Part shown: piece after piece, positions 40,511 through 49,607 of the stretch
Layout: every line of letters begins with the position of its first letter
Numbering within the stretch: position 1 is the stretch's first letter
Assembly: GCA_036496285.1 (NCBI GenBank)
Contig: DASXLI010000025.1
Span: forward strand, 15,336 to 79,335
Direction: 5' to 3'
DNA: 64,000 nucleotides
Source: DP-19 sp036496285
Lineage (GTDB): Bacteria > Desulfobacterota > Binatia > UTPRO1
The notes under the pieces: model-generated
What the model saw: only the letters and a program-made list of their open reading frames with translations
Told to the model about the DNA's origin: nothing
Databases searched by the model: none
Made by a program: the position numbers and the translations under genes

Positions 40511-41481
40511 CGGCTCCCCTCGTGCGGCGCGCCGCCGGAGGGCTTCGACGGGTGGCCGCCCGGCCTCGGCGCCGCCAGCGGGCCGAAGAGGCCGAGCGTC
40601 GCGGGATCGGGCGGGCCGACGAGATCGGCGGGCGGAATCGTCGGCCGCGTGTCGATCAGCTCCGCGCCGCTCGCCGCGGTGACGAGGACCTCCTCGATGC
40701 GGCTCGCGTCGGCGGTCGGCGTCACCTCGGCGTAGAGGAAGAGGCCGCGATCCTTGCGCGACACCCGCGTCACGCGGCCGACCGAGACGCCCTTCGGGAA
40801 GATGCCGTCGAGACCCGACGTGACGAGACGGTCGCCCGCCTGCACGTCGTCGGCGCGCTTCACGTACTTCAAGATGGCGCCCTTCTCGAGGAGGCCGCTC
40901 ACGATGCCGCGGACGCGGGTCCGCTGCACCAGCACGTCGATGCCGCTGTTCGGATCGGTGAGGAGCAACACCCGCGACGCGTGCGGGCTCGTCTTGGAGA
41001 TGATACCGACCACGCCCTCGGGTGCCAGCACGGGCATCCCCGGCTGGATGCCGTCGCGCTCGCCCTTGTTGAGGGTGAGGCTCTCGAACCACGCCGTCGC
41101 GTCGCGTCCGGTGATCTCGGCGCTCACCGTCGTGGCCGGCAGGCGGCGCTGCAGGGCGAGCAGGCGTTTCAGGCGGCGGTTCATCAGCTCGAGCTCGCTT
41201 TGCTCGGTCGCATGGCGTTCGAGCTCGTGGAGCCGCCCCCGCAGCCGACCGTTCTCGCGCTCCACCCCGACAAGCCCGACGTAGCTGCGCCAGAGATCGG
41301 CCGAGCGTCCGACCACCGTGGAGGTCACGCGCTGGAACGGCGCCATGACCTCGAGAAACGCGCGGCCGAGCGGGTCGATACGGCCGGGATGCCGGGCGTT
41401 CACCGAGAGCAGGGCGAGGGAACAGAGGAGAAAGAAGCTGGAGCTGAGGAGAACCCGATTTCGCCGGATGAACTCGAGCAT
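40507..41481 (-). CDS. mreC: Rod-shape-determining protein MreC
   Basis: This 324-residue protein has an N-terminal membrane helix, a coiled coil around residues 70-110 and a beta-barrel periplasmic domain with 'GRDATAWFESLTLNKG', 'PVLAPEGVVGIISK' and 'LTDPNSGIDVLVQ'. The C-terminal Pro/Gly-rich tail is longer than usual. It activates PBP2-RodA and links them to MreB. Confidence 0.94.
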   Translation of the reverse strand: MLEFIRRNRVLLSSSFFLLCSLALLSVNARHPGRIDPLGRAFLEVMAPFQRVTSTVVGRSADLWRSYVGLVGVERENGRLRGRLHELERHATEQSELELMNRRLKRLLALQRRLPATTVSAEITGRDATAWFESLTLNKGERDGIQPGMPVLAPEGVVGIISKTSPHASRVLLLTDPNSGIDVLVQRTRVRGIVSGLLEKGAILKYVKRADDVQAGDRLVTSGLDGIFPKGVSVGRVTRVSRKDRGLFLYAEVTPTADASRIEEVLVTAASGAELIDTRPTIPPADLVGPPDPATLGLFGPLAAPRPGGHPSKPSGGAPHEGSR

Positions 41482-41509
41482 GCGAGGTGCGAAGCGGGGA
41501 CGAGTGCCG

Positions 41510-42544
<1,035 letters not shown>

Positions 42545-42748
42545 ACGACCGCCTTTGTTGTCGAAAGTGGGACGCGCAGAATTTCGCGATGGAAGAGAGA
42601 ACGCCCCCGCCCCTCCGCGTTTCGTTGTGGAGACGTAGCACGAACGATGCCTCGCGGGCAACATCCATGCAGCATTTTCGCGCGATTCGCACGCGATTTG
42701 TCGTAGCTCGGGAAACGTTCTAGAGGCGTTCAGAAAGGAGAGCCGCCC

Positions 42749-43393
42749 GTGATTCGCCTCTACGACTACCTTCCGTCGGGAAACGGCTACAAGCTCCGCC
42801 TGCTGCTCTCCCAGCTCGGCGTCCCCTTCGAGCTGGTCGAGATGGACATCACGAAGGGCGAGACGCGGACGCCGGAGTTCCTGCGCAAGAACCCGAACGG
42901 CCGTATCCCGCTCGTCGAGCTCGAGAACGGGGAGTACCTCGCCGAGTCCGGCGCCGGCCTGTTCTACTTCGCCGAGGGCAGCCGCTTCCTCCCCGACGAC
43001 CGCTGGCAGCGCGCCCAGGTGCTGCAGTGGATGTTCTTCGAGCAGTACAGCCACGAGCCCTACATCGCCGTCGCCCGCGCCTGGCTGCACCTCTTCGGCA
43101 TGGACGACGAACGCCAACGCCAGCTCCCCCAGAAGCAGAAGCTGGGCTACGACGCCCTCGCCGTCCTGGAGAGCCACCTAGCAACCCGCCCCTTCTTCGT
43201 CGCCCAACGCTACACGATCGCCGACATCGCCCTCTACGCCTACACCCACGTCGCCCACGAAGGCGCCTTCGACCTGGAGCGCTTCCCCGCCGTCCAAACC
43301 TGGCTCCAGCGCGTCCGGGAGCAACCGAACCACGTCACGATCGACCAAAGGGACTTCCCGAAACCCGCCCCAAAAGAGCGCATCGGCTTCTAG
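42749..43393 (+). CDS. Glutathione S-transferase family protein
   Basis: This 214-residue GST has the thioredoxin-like N-terminal domain ('MIRLYDYLPSGNGYKLRLLL', 'NPNGRIPLVELENGEYLAES') with Ser10 or Asn12 as possible thiol-stabilising residue, and the all-helical C-terminal domain ('YTIADIALYAYTHVA'). The GTG at 42749 follows AAAGGAG. It is divergent from mreB and is followed by hairpins, so it is probably monocistronic. Confidence 0.88.
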   Translation: MIRLYDYLPSGNGYKLRLLLSQLGVPFELVEMDITKGETRTPEFLRKNPNGRIPLVELENGEYLAESGAGLFYFAEGSRFLPDDRWQRAQVLQWMFFEQYSHEPYIAVARAWLHLFGMDDERQRQLPQKQKLGYDALAVLESHLATRPFFVAQRYTIADIALYAYTHVAHEGAFDLERFPAVQTWLQRVREQPNHVTIDQRDFPKPAPKERIGF

Positions 43394-43426
43394 ATCCGGT
43401 CTTCTTAGGTAGGCCGCCCACCCGAT

Positions 43427-43447
43427 GCCCGCGCGCCCCGCGCGGGC
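43427..43447 (+). terminator. GC hairpin after the GST gene
   Basis: GCCCGCGCG, CCC, CGCGCGGGC: a nine-base perfect stem with a three-base loop, 34 bases after the stop. There is no T-run. Confidence 0.5.
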
Positions 43448-43491
43448 GAGGAAGCCAAGCCGGTCCACCCCACCCCGACCCCAAAAGCAGA

Positions 43492-43651
43492 GGAGGCGCC
43501 CGCCGGAAGCCCGAGGGGCCGCGCGGCCGGCCGTTAGAGGCGCGCGATCCCGCGACATCGCCCCGCAATACGGAAGAATCCCCACGTCCTACCTGACCCG
43601 CTAGCCTCCGTGCCGGCCGCGCGGCCCCTCGGGCTTCCGGCGGGCGCCTCC
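43492..43651. repeat. Perfect 40-bp inverted repeat with an 80-bp loop
   Basis: The arm at 43492-43531 (starting GGAGGCGCCCGCC) is the exact reverse complement of 43612-43651 (ending GGCGGGCGCCTCC). The arms are far longer than needed for a terminator. The loop has no coding content. A small non-autonomous mobile element, a recombination product or a structured RNA are the options. Confidence 0.8.
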
Positions 43652-43704
43652 TTTACTGTTCGGTTCGCGTTGAAATCGACGACCGGCTTGGCTACCGTGG
43701 CGGG

Positions 43705-45621
43705 ATGCTCGGCTTCATTCGGAAACACGCCAACTCCGCGCCTGTCAAAGCCCTGTACTGGATCCTCGCCGGGGTCTTCGTCTCCTGGGGCGCCAGCATC
43801 ATGGTCGGCGGCGGCTCCAAGGTGAACGTCGCCGCGATGGTGAACGGCGAGCCCATCACCGCCCAGGAATACGCGCGCGCGTTCGAGAACATGCAGCGCG
43901 TCTACCAGCAGGTGTACCGCGACAACTTCACACCGCAGGTGGCGGCGCAGCTGAACCTCCGCCAGCGCGCCCTCGACGACCTGGTGAACGACGCCCTCCT
44001 GCGCCGTGAGGCGCGCCGCCTCGGCCTGCAGGTGACCGACGACGAGGTGCGGGACGCCATCCTGAACGTCCCGAACTTCCGCACCGGCGACCGTTTCGAC
44101 CGCACCCGCTATCTCGCCGCCCTGCGCTCGAACCGCACGACCCCGGCCGAGTTCGAGGAGTCGCAGCGGCAGAGCCTCCTCATCACCAAGCTCGAGAACC
44201 TGGTGACCGACGGCATCACGGTGAGCGACCGCGAGGTGCGCGACCTCTACGCGCTCGACCACGAGCAGATCGACGTCGACTTCGTGAAGGTGCCCTACGA
44301 CAAGTACAAGGCGGCTGCCACGGTGAGCGACGCCGAGGTGAACGAGTTCTACGAGAAGAACATGGAGCTCTTCCGCCAGCCCGACATGGTGGGGCTCACG
44401 TACATTACGTACGCGCCGAAGGAGCTCGCGGCTGCGGTGCCTGTCACCGACGAGAGCGTCCAGGCGTACTACGACGCGCACCAGAGCGACTACGCCAAGC
44501 CGGAGAAGGCGCACCTGCGCGAGATCCTCTTCGTCGTGCCGGGCGACGCCGACGACGCGGCGCGCGCCGCGATCCGCAAGACCGCCGACGACGTCCTCGC
44601 CCAGGCGAAGACCGGCGACTTCGCCGCGCTCGCGCGCGAGCACTCCGGCGATCCGCTCACCAAGGACTCGGGCGGCGATCTCGGGCTCGTCGAGCAGGGA
44701 ACGCTCGACAGCGCGCTCGACGATGCCGCCTTCGCGCTCTCACCCGGCCAGGTGAGCGACGTCGTCGAGACCTCGCGCGGGTTCGCGATCGTCAAGCTCG
44801 AGGAGAAGCAGCCGGCCGGCACGCAGCCCCTCGCCGAGGTGCGCGACCAGATCACGACCGCGCTGCGCGAGGCCGGCGCCGATCAGGCCGCACATGACGC
44901 CGTCGATGCCGATCTGCAAGCGGCCAAGGGGGGCGCGAGCCTCGGAGATCTCGCCACCAAGCGCGGCTTGAAGGCGAACACCGTCCCGCCCGTGCCGCAC
45001 GGCAAGCCGCTGCCCGGCGCCACTGGCCCGGCGCTCCTCGCCGCGGCGTTCGCGCTCGACGCGGGCGCGATCGACGAGGTCGTCGGCACGGAGGCGCCCT
45101 ACTATCTCCTCAAGGTCGATCAGAAGGTCGACAGCACGATCCAGCCGCTCGAGGAGGCGCGCGCGCGCATCGTCGAGACGCTGAAGTCGAAGAAGGCGCA
45201 GGCGGCGGCACGTGCCGACGCCGATGCGCTCCTCGCCGCCGCCAAGAGCGGCACCGGCGGGACGGCCGGCCTCGCCGAGGCCGCCAAGGCGAAGGGGCTC
45301 AGCGTCGACGACACCGGCCCCTTCACACGCTCGCAGCCGATGCCAAAGCTCGCCGGCGCGCCGATCAAGGACGAGCTCTTCGCGCTCTCCTCCGCAACGC
45401 CGTTCGCCGCCGTGCACGAGCTCGCCGACGGCGCGGTCGTCATCGCGCTGAAGGATCGGCTGCCCGCCGACGAGACGGCGCTCGCCGACGCGCGCACCAA
45501 CCTGCGCGACAGCGCGATCTCGCGCAAGCGGAGCGCGACGCTTGAAGCGTACCGGGACGTGCTGCGGCAGCGCGCCGACATCAGCGTGAACCCCGACATC
45601 GTGAGCGGCGCGCGCACCTGA
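43705..45621 (+). CDS. PpiD/SurA-like periplasmic peptidyl-prolyl isomerase
   Basis: This 638-residue protein has one N-terminal membrane helix ('ALYWILAGVFVSWGASIMV'), a SurA_N-type chaperone region ('VNGEPITAQEYARAF') and at least one parvulin domain ('HLREILFVVPG', 'FAALAREHSGDPLTKDSGGDLG', 'FALSPGQVSDVVETSRGFAIVKL'). It should fold outer-membrane proteins at the inner membrane surface. Length and layout match PpiD. Its stop overlaps the start of the esterase gene. Confidence 0.9.
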   Translation: MLGFIRKHANSAPVKALYWILAGVFVSWGASIMVGGGSKVNVAAMVNGEPITAQEYARAFENMQRVYQQVYRDNFTPQVAAQLNLRQRALDDLVNDALLRREARRLGLQVTDDEVRDAILNVPNFRTGDRFDRTRYLAALRSNRTTPAEFEESQRQSLLITKLENLVTDGITVSDREVRDLYALDHEQIDVDFVKVPYDKYKAAATVSDAEVNEFYEKNMELFRQPDMVGLTYITYAPKELAAAVPVTDESVQAYYDAHQSDYAKPEKAHLREILFVVPGDADDAARAAIRKTADDVLAQAKTGDFAALAREHSGDPLTKDSGGDLGLVEQGTLDSALDDAAFALSPGQVSDVVETSRGFAIVKLEEKQPAGTQPLAEVRDQITTALREAGADQAAHDAVDADLQAAKGGASLGDLATKRGLKANTVPPVPHGKPLPGATGPALLAAAFALDAGAIDEVVGTEAPYYLLKVDQKVDSTIQPLEEARARIVETLKSKKAQAAARADADALLAAAKSGTGGTAGLAEAAKAKGLSVDDTGPFTRSQPMPKLAGAPIKDELFALSSATPFAAVHELADGAVVIALKDRLPADETALADARTNLRDSAISRKRSATLEAYRDVLRQRADISVNPDIVSGART

Positions 45622-46436
45622 GCGATCGCTCCACGCGCATCGAGCACCTGATTCCCGGCAGCGGCGCCGTCGGCTGCCTCCTCCTGCACGGCCTGACCGG
45701 CACGCCGGCGGAGATGGCACCGCTTGCGGCGGCGATCGAGGGCCGCTACCCGATGTGGGTAGCGCGTGTCGCCGGCCATGCCACGGACGTCGGCGATCTC
45801 GCCGAAACCTCGTGGCTCGACTGGTACGCCTCGGCCGAGGCGGGGCTGCACGCCCTCCGGGCGGCGGCGCCGCGGACCGTGGTCGTCGGCCTGTCGATGG
45901 GTGCGCTCCTCGCGATGCGCCTCGCGATCGAGCATCGTGAGGAGGTCGCCGGGCTCGGTCTCCTCTCCCCCGCCGTCGCCTTGCAGCGCGGCATGGTGCG
46001 ACGGGCGTCGCGCTTCCTCCATGCGCTCGCCGCCCTCGACGCCCGCTCCAGCGCGCTGCGGCGCCAGCTCGCACGCGTGCGCTTCTCGAAGGACGGCAGC
46101 GACATCTCGGACGCCGCCGTGCGCGCGACCCATCCGGGCTATCGCCAGGTGCCCCTGCGCGCGCTGCTGAATCTGCTGCTCCTCCAGCGGGTGGCACTGC
46201 GCGACGCGCCGCAGATCACGCAGCCGGCCCTCGTCGTCCATGCGACGCACGACCACACCTGTCCGGTCGCCGCGGCACGGGCGCTGTACGCGCAGCTCGG
46301 CTCGCGCGACAAGCGTCTCGTCGTGCTCGCCGAGAGTTTCCACGTCGTCACCGTCGATCGCGAGCGCGCGCACGTCGCTGCCGAGGTGGTGCGGCTGCTC
46401 GACGCCGTCGCCGCTGGTCAACCCGTCACCGCCTGA
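45618..46436 (+). CDS. Carboxylesterase/monoacylglycerol lipase-like alpha/beta hydrolase, probable CTG start
   Basis: The frame encodes about 272 residues. 'GCLLLHGLTGTPAEM' is the oxyanion region, 'VVGLSMGALLA' the Ser elbow, 'HATHDHTCPV' the Asp and 'SFHVVTVD' the His, as in Est30/YvaK-type esterases. The first ATG in frame is at 45714 and would cut off the oxyanion motif. Upstream there is no ATG, GTG or TTG before a stop, but CTG at 45618 overlaps the foldase stop (CTGA), like the many ATGA and GTGA overlaps here. I therefore propose CTG as the start. Confidence 0.75.
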   Translation: MSDRSTRIEHLIPGSGAVGCLLLHGLTGTPAEMAPLAAAIEGRYPMWVARVAGHATDVGDLAETSWLDWYASAEAGLHALRAAAPRTVVVGLSMGALLAMRLAIEHREEVAGLGLLSPAVALQRGMVRRASRFLHALAALDARSSALRRQLARVRFSKDGSDISDAAVRATHPGYRQVPLRALLNLLLLQRVALRDAPQITQPALVVHATHDHTCPVAAARALYAQLGSRDKRLVVLAESFHVVTVDRERAHVAAEVVRLLDAVAAGQPVTA

Positions 46437-46440
46437 CGCG

Positions 46441-46469
46441 TTGACAAAGGACCGGGCCTTGCCTACAGC
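46441..46469 (+). promoter_or_regulatory. Possible sigma70 promoter before bioA
   Basis: TTGACA, 17 bases, TACAGC. The -35 box is perfect and the -10 box partial. Its end lies only ten bases before the bioA ATG, so a start here would give almost no leader although GGGAGG is present at 46471-46476. Confidence 0.35.
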
Positions 46470-46478
46470 CGGGAGGCC

Positions 46479-47831
46479 ATGGCCGACGCGACGCCGGAGC
46501 AGATCGTCCGCTGGGATCACGCCCACCTCTGGCACCCGTTCACCCAGATGCAGGAGTGGCTCGCCGCCGAGCCGCTGGTCATCGGCGAGGGCGACGGCAA
46601 CTACCTGATCGACGTCCACGGGCGCCGCTACCTCGACGGGGTCTCGTCGCTCTGGTGCAACGTCCACGGCCACCGCCGCCCCGAGATCGACGCCGCGATC
46701 CGCGCGCAGCTCGATCGGATCGCGCACACGACCCTGCTCGGGCTGGCCAGCCCGCCGAGCGCCGAGCTCGCCGCGCGGCTCGTGCGCGTCGCGCCCCCGG
46801 GGCTGACGCGCGTCTTCTACTCGGACGCCGGCGCGACCGCCGTCGAGATCGCGCTCAAGCTCGCGCTCCAGTACTGGCGCTTGCGCGGCGAGACACGGCC
46901 GCGCTTCGTCGCGCTCGTCGACGGCTACCATGGCGACACGCTCGGCGCGATGAGCGTCGGCTTCTCGGAGCCGTTCCACCGGTTCTACACGCCGCTCCTG
47001 CCGGTCACCCGCGTGCCGGCGCCGTACGTGCTCCAGCGCACGCGCGGCCTGCCGGCGCCGGCCGCGCTCGCCGAGTCCCTGGCGCTGCTCGAGACCGCGC
47101 TGACCCGTGAGCGCGGCACGATCGCCGCCGTCGTGCTCGAGCCCGTCATGCAGGGCGCCGCGGGTATGTGGCCCCAGCCGCTCGACTACCTGCCCGCGGT
47201 GCGTGAGCTCACCAGGCGGCACGGGACCCTGCTCGTCTGCGACGAGGTCGCGACGGGCTTCGGCCGCACCGGCCGGCTCTTCGCCTGCGACCACAGCGCG
47301 ACGACGCCGGATCTGCTCACCGTCGGCAAAGGGCTGTCGGGCGGCTACCTGCCGCTCGCCGCCACGCTCGCCACGGAGGAGATCTTCCGCTCCTTCCTCG
47401 GCCCCTACGAGGAGTACACCGCGTTCTTCCACGGCCACACGTTCACCGGGAACGCGCTGGCGTGCGCCGCGGCGCTCGCGAGCCTCGCCCTCTTCACGCC
47501 GGAGATGCTCGCCACCCTGCCGCGCAAGGCGGACGTCCTCGCCGCCACCCTCGAGCGCGACGTCCGTCCGCTGCCGCACGTCGCCGAGATCCGTCAGCGC
47601 GGCCTCATGATCGGCATCGAGCTGATGCGCACGCCGGCGCGCGACGAGGCCTACGCACCGACCGAGCGCACCGGCCACCGCGTCATTCTCGCCGCCCGCA
47701 AGCGCGGCGTCGTCCTCCGCCCGCTCGGCGACGTCATCGTGCTCATGCCGCCCCTCTCGATCACCGACGAGGAATGCACGACGCTCGTCGCCGCGGTCGC
47801 CGAGTCGATCGCCGAGGTGACCGGCGGGTGA
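46479..47831 (+). CDS. bioA: Adenosylmethionine-8-amino-7-oxononanoate aminotransferase
   Basis: This 450-residue class III aminotransferase has the 'HLWHPFTQMQEW' N-terminus of BioA, 'SDAGATAVEIALKLALQYW', 'CDEVATGFGRTG', and the PLP lysine in 'TVGKGLSGGYLP'. It converts KAPA to DAPA in biotin synthesis using SAM as amino donor. GGGAGG precedes the ATG. Its stop overlaps the bioD GTG (GTGA). bioF, bioB and bioC are not in the window. Confidence 0.95.
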   Translation: MADATPEQIVRWDHAHLWHPFTQMQEWLAAEPLVIGEGDGNYLIDVHGRRYLDGVSSLWCNVHGHRRPEIDAAIRAQLDRIAHTTLLGLASPPSAELAARLVRVAPPGLTRVFYSDAGATAVEIALKLALQYWRLRGETRPRFVALVDGYHGDTLGAMSVGFSEPFHRFYTPLLPVTRVPAPYVLQRTRGLPAPAALAESLALLETALTRERGTIAAVVLEPVMQGAAGMWPQPLDYLPAVRELTRRHGTLLVCDEVATGFGRTGRLFACDHSATTPDLLTVGKGLSGGYLPLAATLATEEIFRSFLGPYEEYTAFFHGHTFTGNALACAAALASLALFTPEMLATLPRKADVLAATLERDVRPLPHVAEIRQRGLMIGIELMRTPARDEAYAPTERTGHRVILAARKRGVVLRPLGDVIVLMPPLSITDEECTTLVAAVAESIAEVTGG

Positions 47832-48595
47832 GCGTCCTCTTCGTCACCGGCACCGACACCGGCGCCGGGAAGACCCTCGTGAGCGCCGCCATCACGGCGG
47901 GCCTGCGCGCACGCGGCGTCCGCGTCGGCGTCGCCAAGCCGTGCGAGACGGGATGCGCCCCGGTCGATGCGCGCGATCCACGTGCCCGCGGCGGCGCGCT
48001 CCTTCCCGAGGATGCGGCGACGCTCGCCGGCGCGGCGGGCGACGGCGAGCCGCTCGAGACCGTCTGCCCCTACCGCTTCCCGGACCCGCTCGCCCCGTCG
48101 CTCGCCGCCGAGCGCGCCGGCGCGTCGATCGACGTCGCACGCCTCGTCGAGACGCTCACCGCCCGGGCGCGCGCACTCGACCTCCTGCTCGTCGAGGGCG
48201 CGGGCGGCCTGCTGGTGCCGCTGACGCGCGAGGTCTCGTTCGCTGATCTCGCCGCGCGACTCGACGCGCGCGTGCTGCTCGTCGTCGGCTCGCGCCTCGG
48301 CGCGATCAATCACGCGCTCCTGTCGCTCGCGGCGCTGCGCACCCGCGCCATCCCCACCGTCGGCTACGTGGTGAACCGCCTCGTCCCCGAGGGCGACCTC
48401 GCCGTCGAGACCAACACCGTCCTCCTCCGCTCGCTCACCGACGCACCGTACCTCGGGGAGCTCCCGTTCCTTCCCGAGGCGCCTGCGCTGCTCGCGGCGT
48501 TGCGCGCGGATGCACCCGCCGCGACCTCCGCTCGCGCCCGCCTCGCCGACCTTGCAGAGACACATCTCGCCCTGACGACGATAACAACGCACTGA
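47828..48595 (+). CDS. bioD: Dethiobiotin synthetase
   Basis: This 255-residue protein has the P-loop 'FVTGTDTGAGKTLVS', the lysine in 'VGVAKPCETG' and 'LLVEGAGGLLVPL'. It closes the ureido ring of dethiobiotin from DAPA, CO2 and ATP. The GTG start is coupled to bioA. Length is slightly above average for the family because of a C-terminal extension of about 20 residues. Confidence 0.95.
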   Translation: MSVLFVTGTDTGAGKTLVSAAITAGLRARGVRVGVAKPCETGCAPVDARDPRARGGALLPEDAATLAGAAGDGEPLETVCPYRFPDPLAPSLAAERAGASIDVARLVETLTARARALDLLLVEGAGGLLVPLTREVSFADLAARLDARVLLVVGSRLGAINHALLSLAALRTRAIPTVGYVVNRLVPEGDLAVETNTVLLRSLTDAPYLGELPFLPEAPALLAALRADAPAATSARARLADLAETHLALTTITTH

Positions 48596-48641
48596 ACGAC
48601 CCGCGCATTGCCACGTCGACGCAGTGAAGGCAGGAGAGCAT

Positions 48642-49367
48642 CTACGCCGTAGCACCGCTCTTCCGCCGACGCTTTCCAGGAACATCCGCGGGATCGAGAA
48701 GCCCGTAGCGCCGCCAGCCGATCGTCAGAAGCCACGTGCGCGCTCGCACCACCGGTCTTTGACCCGACGGCTCTTCGTTGCCGATTCCCGTTGATAGCCC
48801 ACGCTTCCAGCCGTCGAACCAGCGGGCTGAGGACGCGGGGTCGAGGTTGACCTCCACGCCGGCCGGCTTGCGGGTCAAATGGTGGCGCGCATTCAGAAGG
48901 ACGTAGCGGAGCGCGCCGCGCACCTCGATCGGCGTGCGAAGCAGCCGTACGTGGTAACGATCGGCGAGCACGCGGCCGTCTCGCTGCGCAAGGCGATTCA
49001 CCGCGCGCGCGAGCCGGGCCGCGACCGCCATCATCCCACGTCCGAGGGCCTCGCGATCGTGCGCCTCGACGATCAGGTGGGCGTGGTTCCCTTGTAGCGA
49101 GTACTGCACCAGACGGAAGCCGCGCCGGACACAACCTGCCGCGAACGTACGCTCGATCTCACGGACGATGCGCACGGTGCGGAGCGATGGAAGATCACGC
49201 CGGAGGCGCAGCGTCACGTGCGCCGGCAGCGCACGTCCGAACGTCGGGCGCGAGGCATGCGGCAAGCCGGGATTCGGTCCCGGTTTCCGACCGGCCCCCC
49301 GTCGGCGCCCACCCCACGTCCGTGGAGCGGGCAGCGCGAGGGCAAGCTGTGGAGTCCGGCGAGCCAT
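48642..49367 (-). CDS. RAYT-type (REP-associated tyrosine) transposase, Y1_Tnp family
   Basis: This 241-residue IS200/IS605-like protein has the HUH motif in 'LQGNHAHLIVEA' and a catalytic Tyr in 'LADRYHVRLLRTP', followed by 'RGALRYVLLNARHHL'. The N-terminus has 'GGRRRGAGRKPG', a basic stretch common in this group. No terminal repeats of an insertion sequence are seen, as expected for domesticated RAYT proteins that act on REP palindromes. It is convergent to bioD. Confidence 0.82.
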   Translation of the reverse strand: MARRTPQLALALPAPRTWGGRRRGAGRKPGPNPGLPHASRPTFGRALPAHVTLRLRRDLPSLRTVRIVREIERTFAAGCVRRGFRLVQYSLQGNHAHLIVEAHDREALGRGMMAVAARLARAVNRLAQRDGRVLADRYHVRLLRTPIEVRGALRYVLLNARHHLTRKPAGVEVNLDPASSARWFDGWKRGLSTGIGNEEPSGQRPVVRARTWLLTIGWRRYGLLDPADVPGKRRRKSGATA

Positions 49368-49480
49368 CTTGATTCAGCTACCTTATTAGCAGAACCCAGA
49401 AGTTGGCGCAAGCACCGTGCGCGATGTGGACCGACCCCTCCAAGGTGGGTTCCGAGGTGCTCTGACGCCACGCGAGCGCA

Positions 49481-49507
49481 CTTTCAGTCGAAACTCTTCG
49501 CTGAAAG
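49481..49507. repeat. Short inverted repeat upstream of the RAYT gene
   Basis: CTTTCAG, 13 bases, CTGAAAG. It lies in the 240-bp gap between the divergently placed RAYT start and the larC end. It could be a terminator of the larC transcript, which runs towards it, or a target of the transposase. Confidence 0.3.
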
Positions 49508-49607
49508 GGATCGTGGGGGGGACGAGACGACGCGAAGCTCGATCACGAGGACTTCAGACGATCGCGTGACCGCTCTGGCCGGCCAATGCAACCGCGGGGT
49601 TCCCGCC

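Larger units (their letters stand above)
43394..43704. other. Gene-free stretch with two hairpins
   Basis: These 311 bases contain a short hairpin at 43427-43447 and a very long perfect inverted repeat at 43492-43651. No coding frame with family character is present. The 3' end must hold the promoter and ribosome site (GGCGGG) of the foldase gene. Confidence 0.7.

Noticed and set aside
49368..49607. Search for insertion-sequence ends or REP hairpins around the RAYT gene
   Set aside because: Only a seven-base inverted repeat was found. It is too short to claim a REP.
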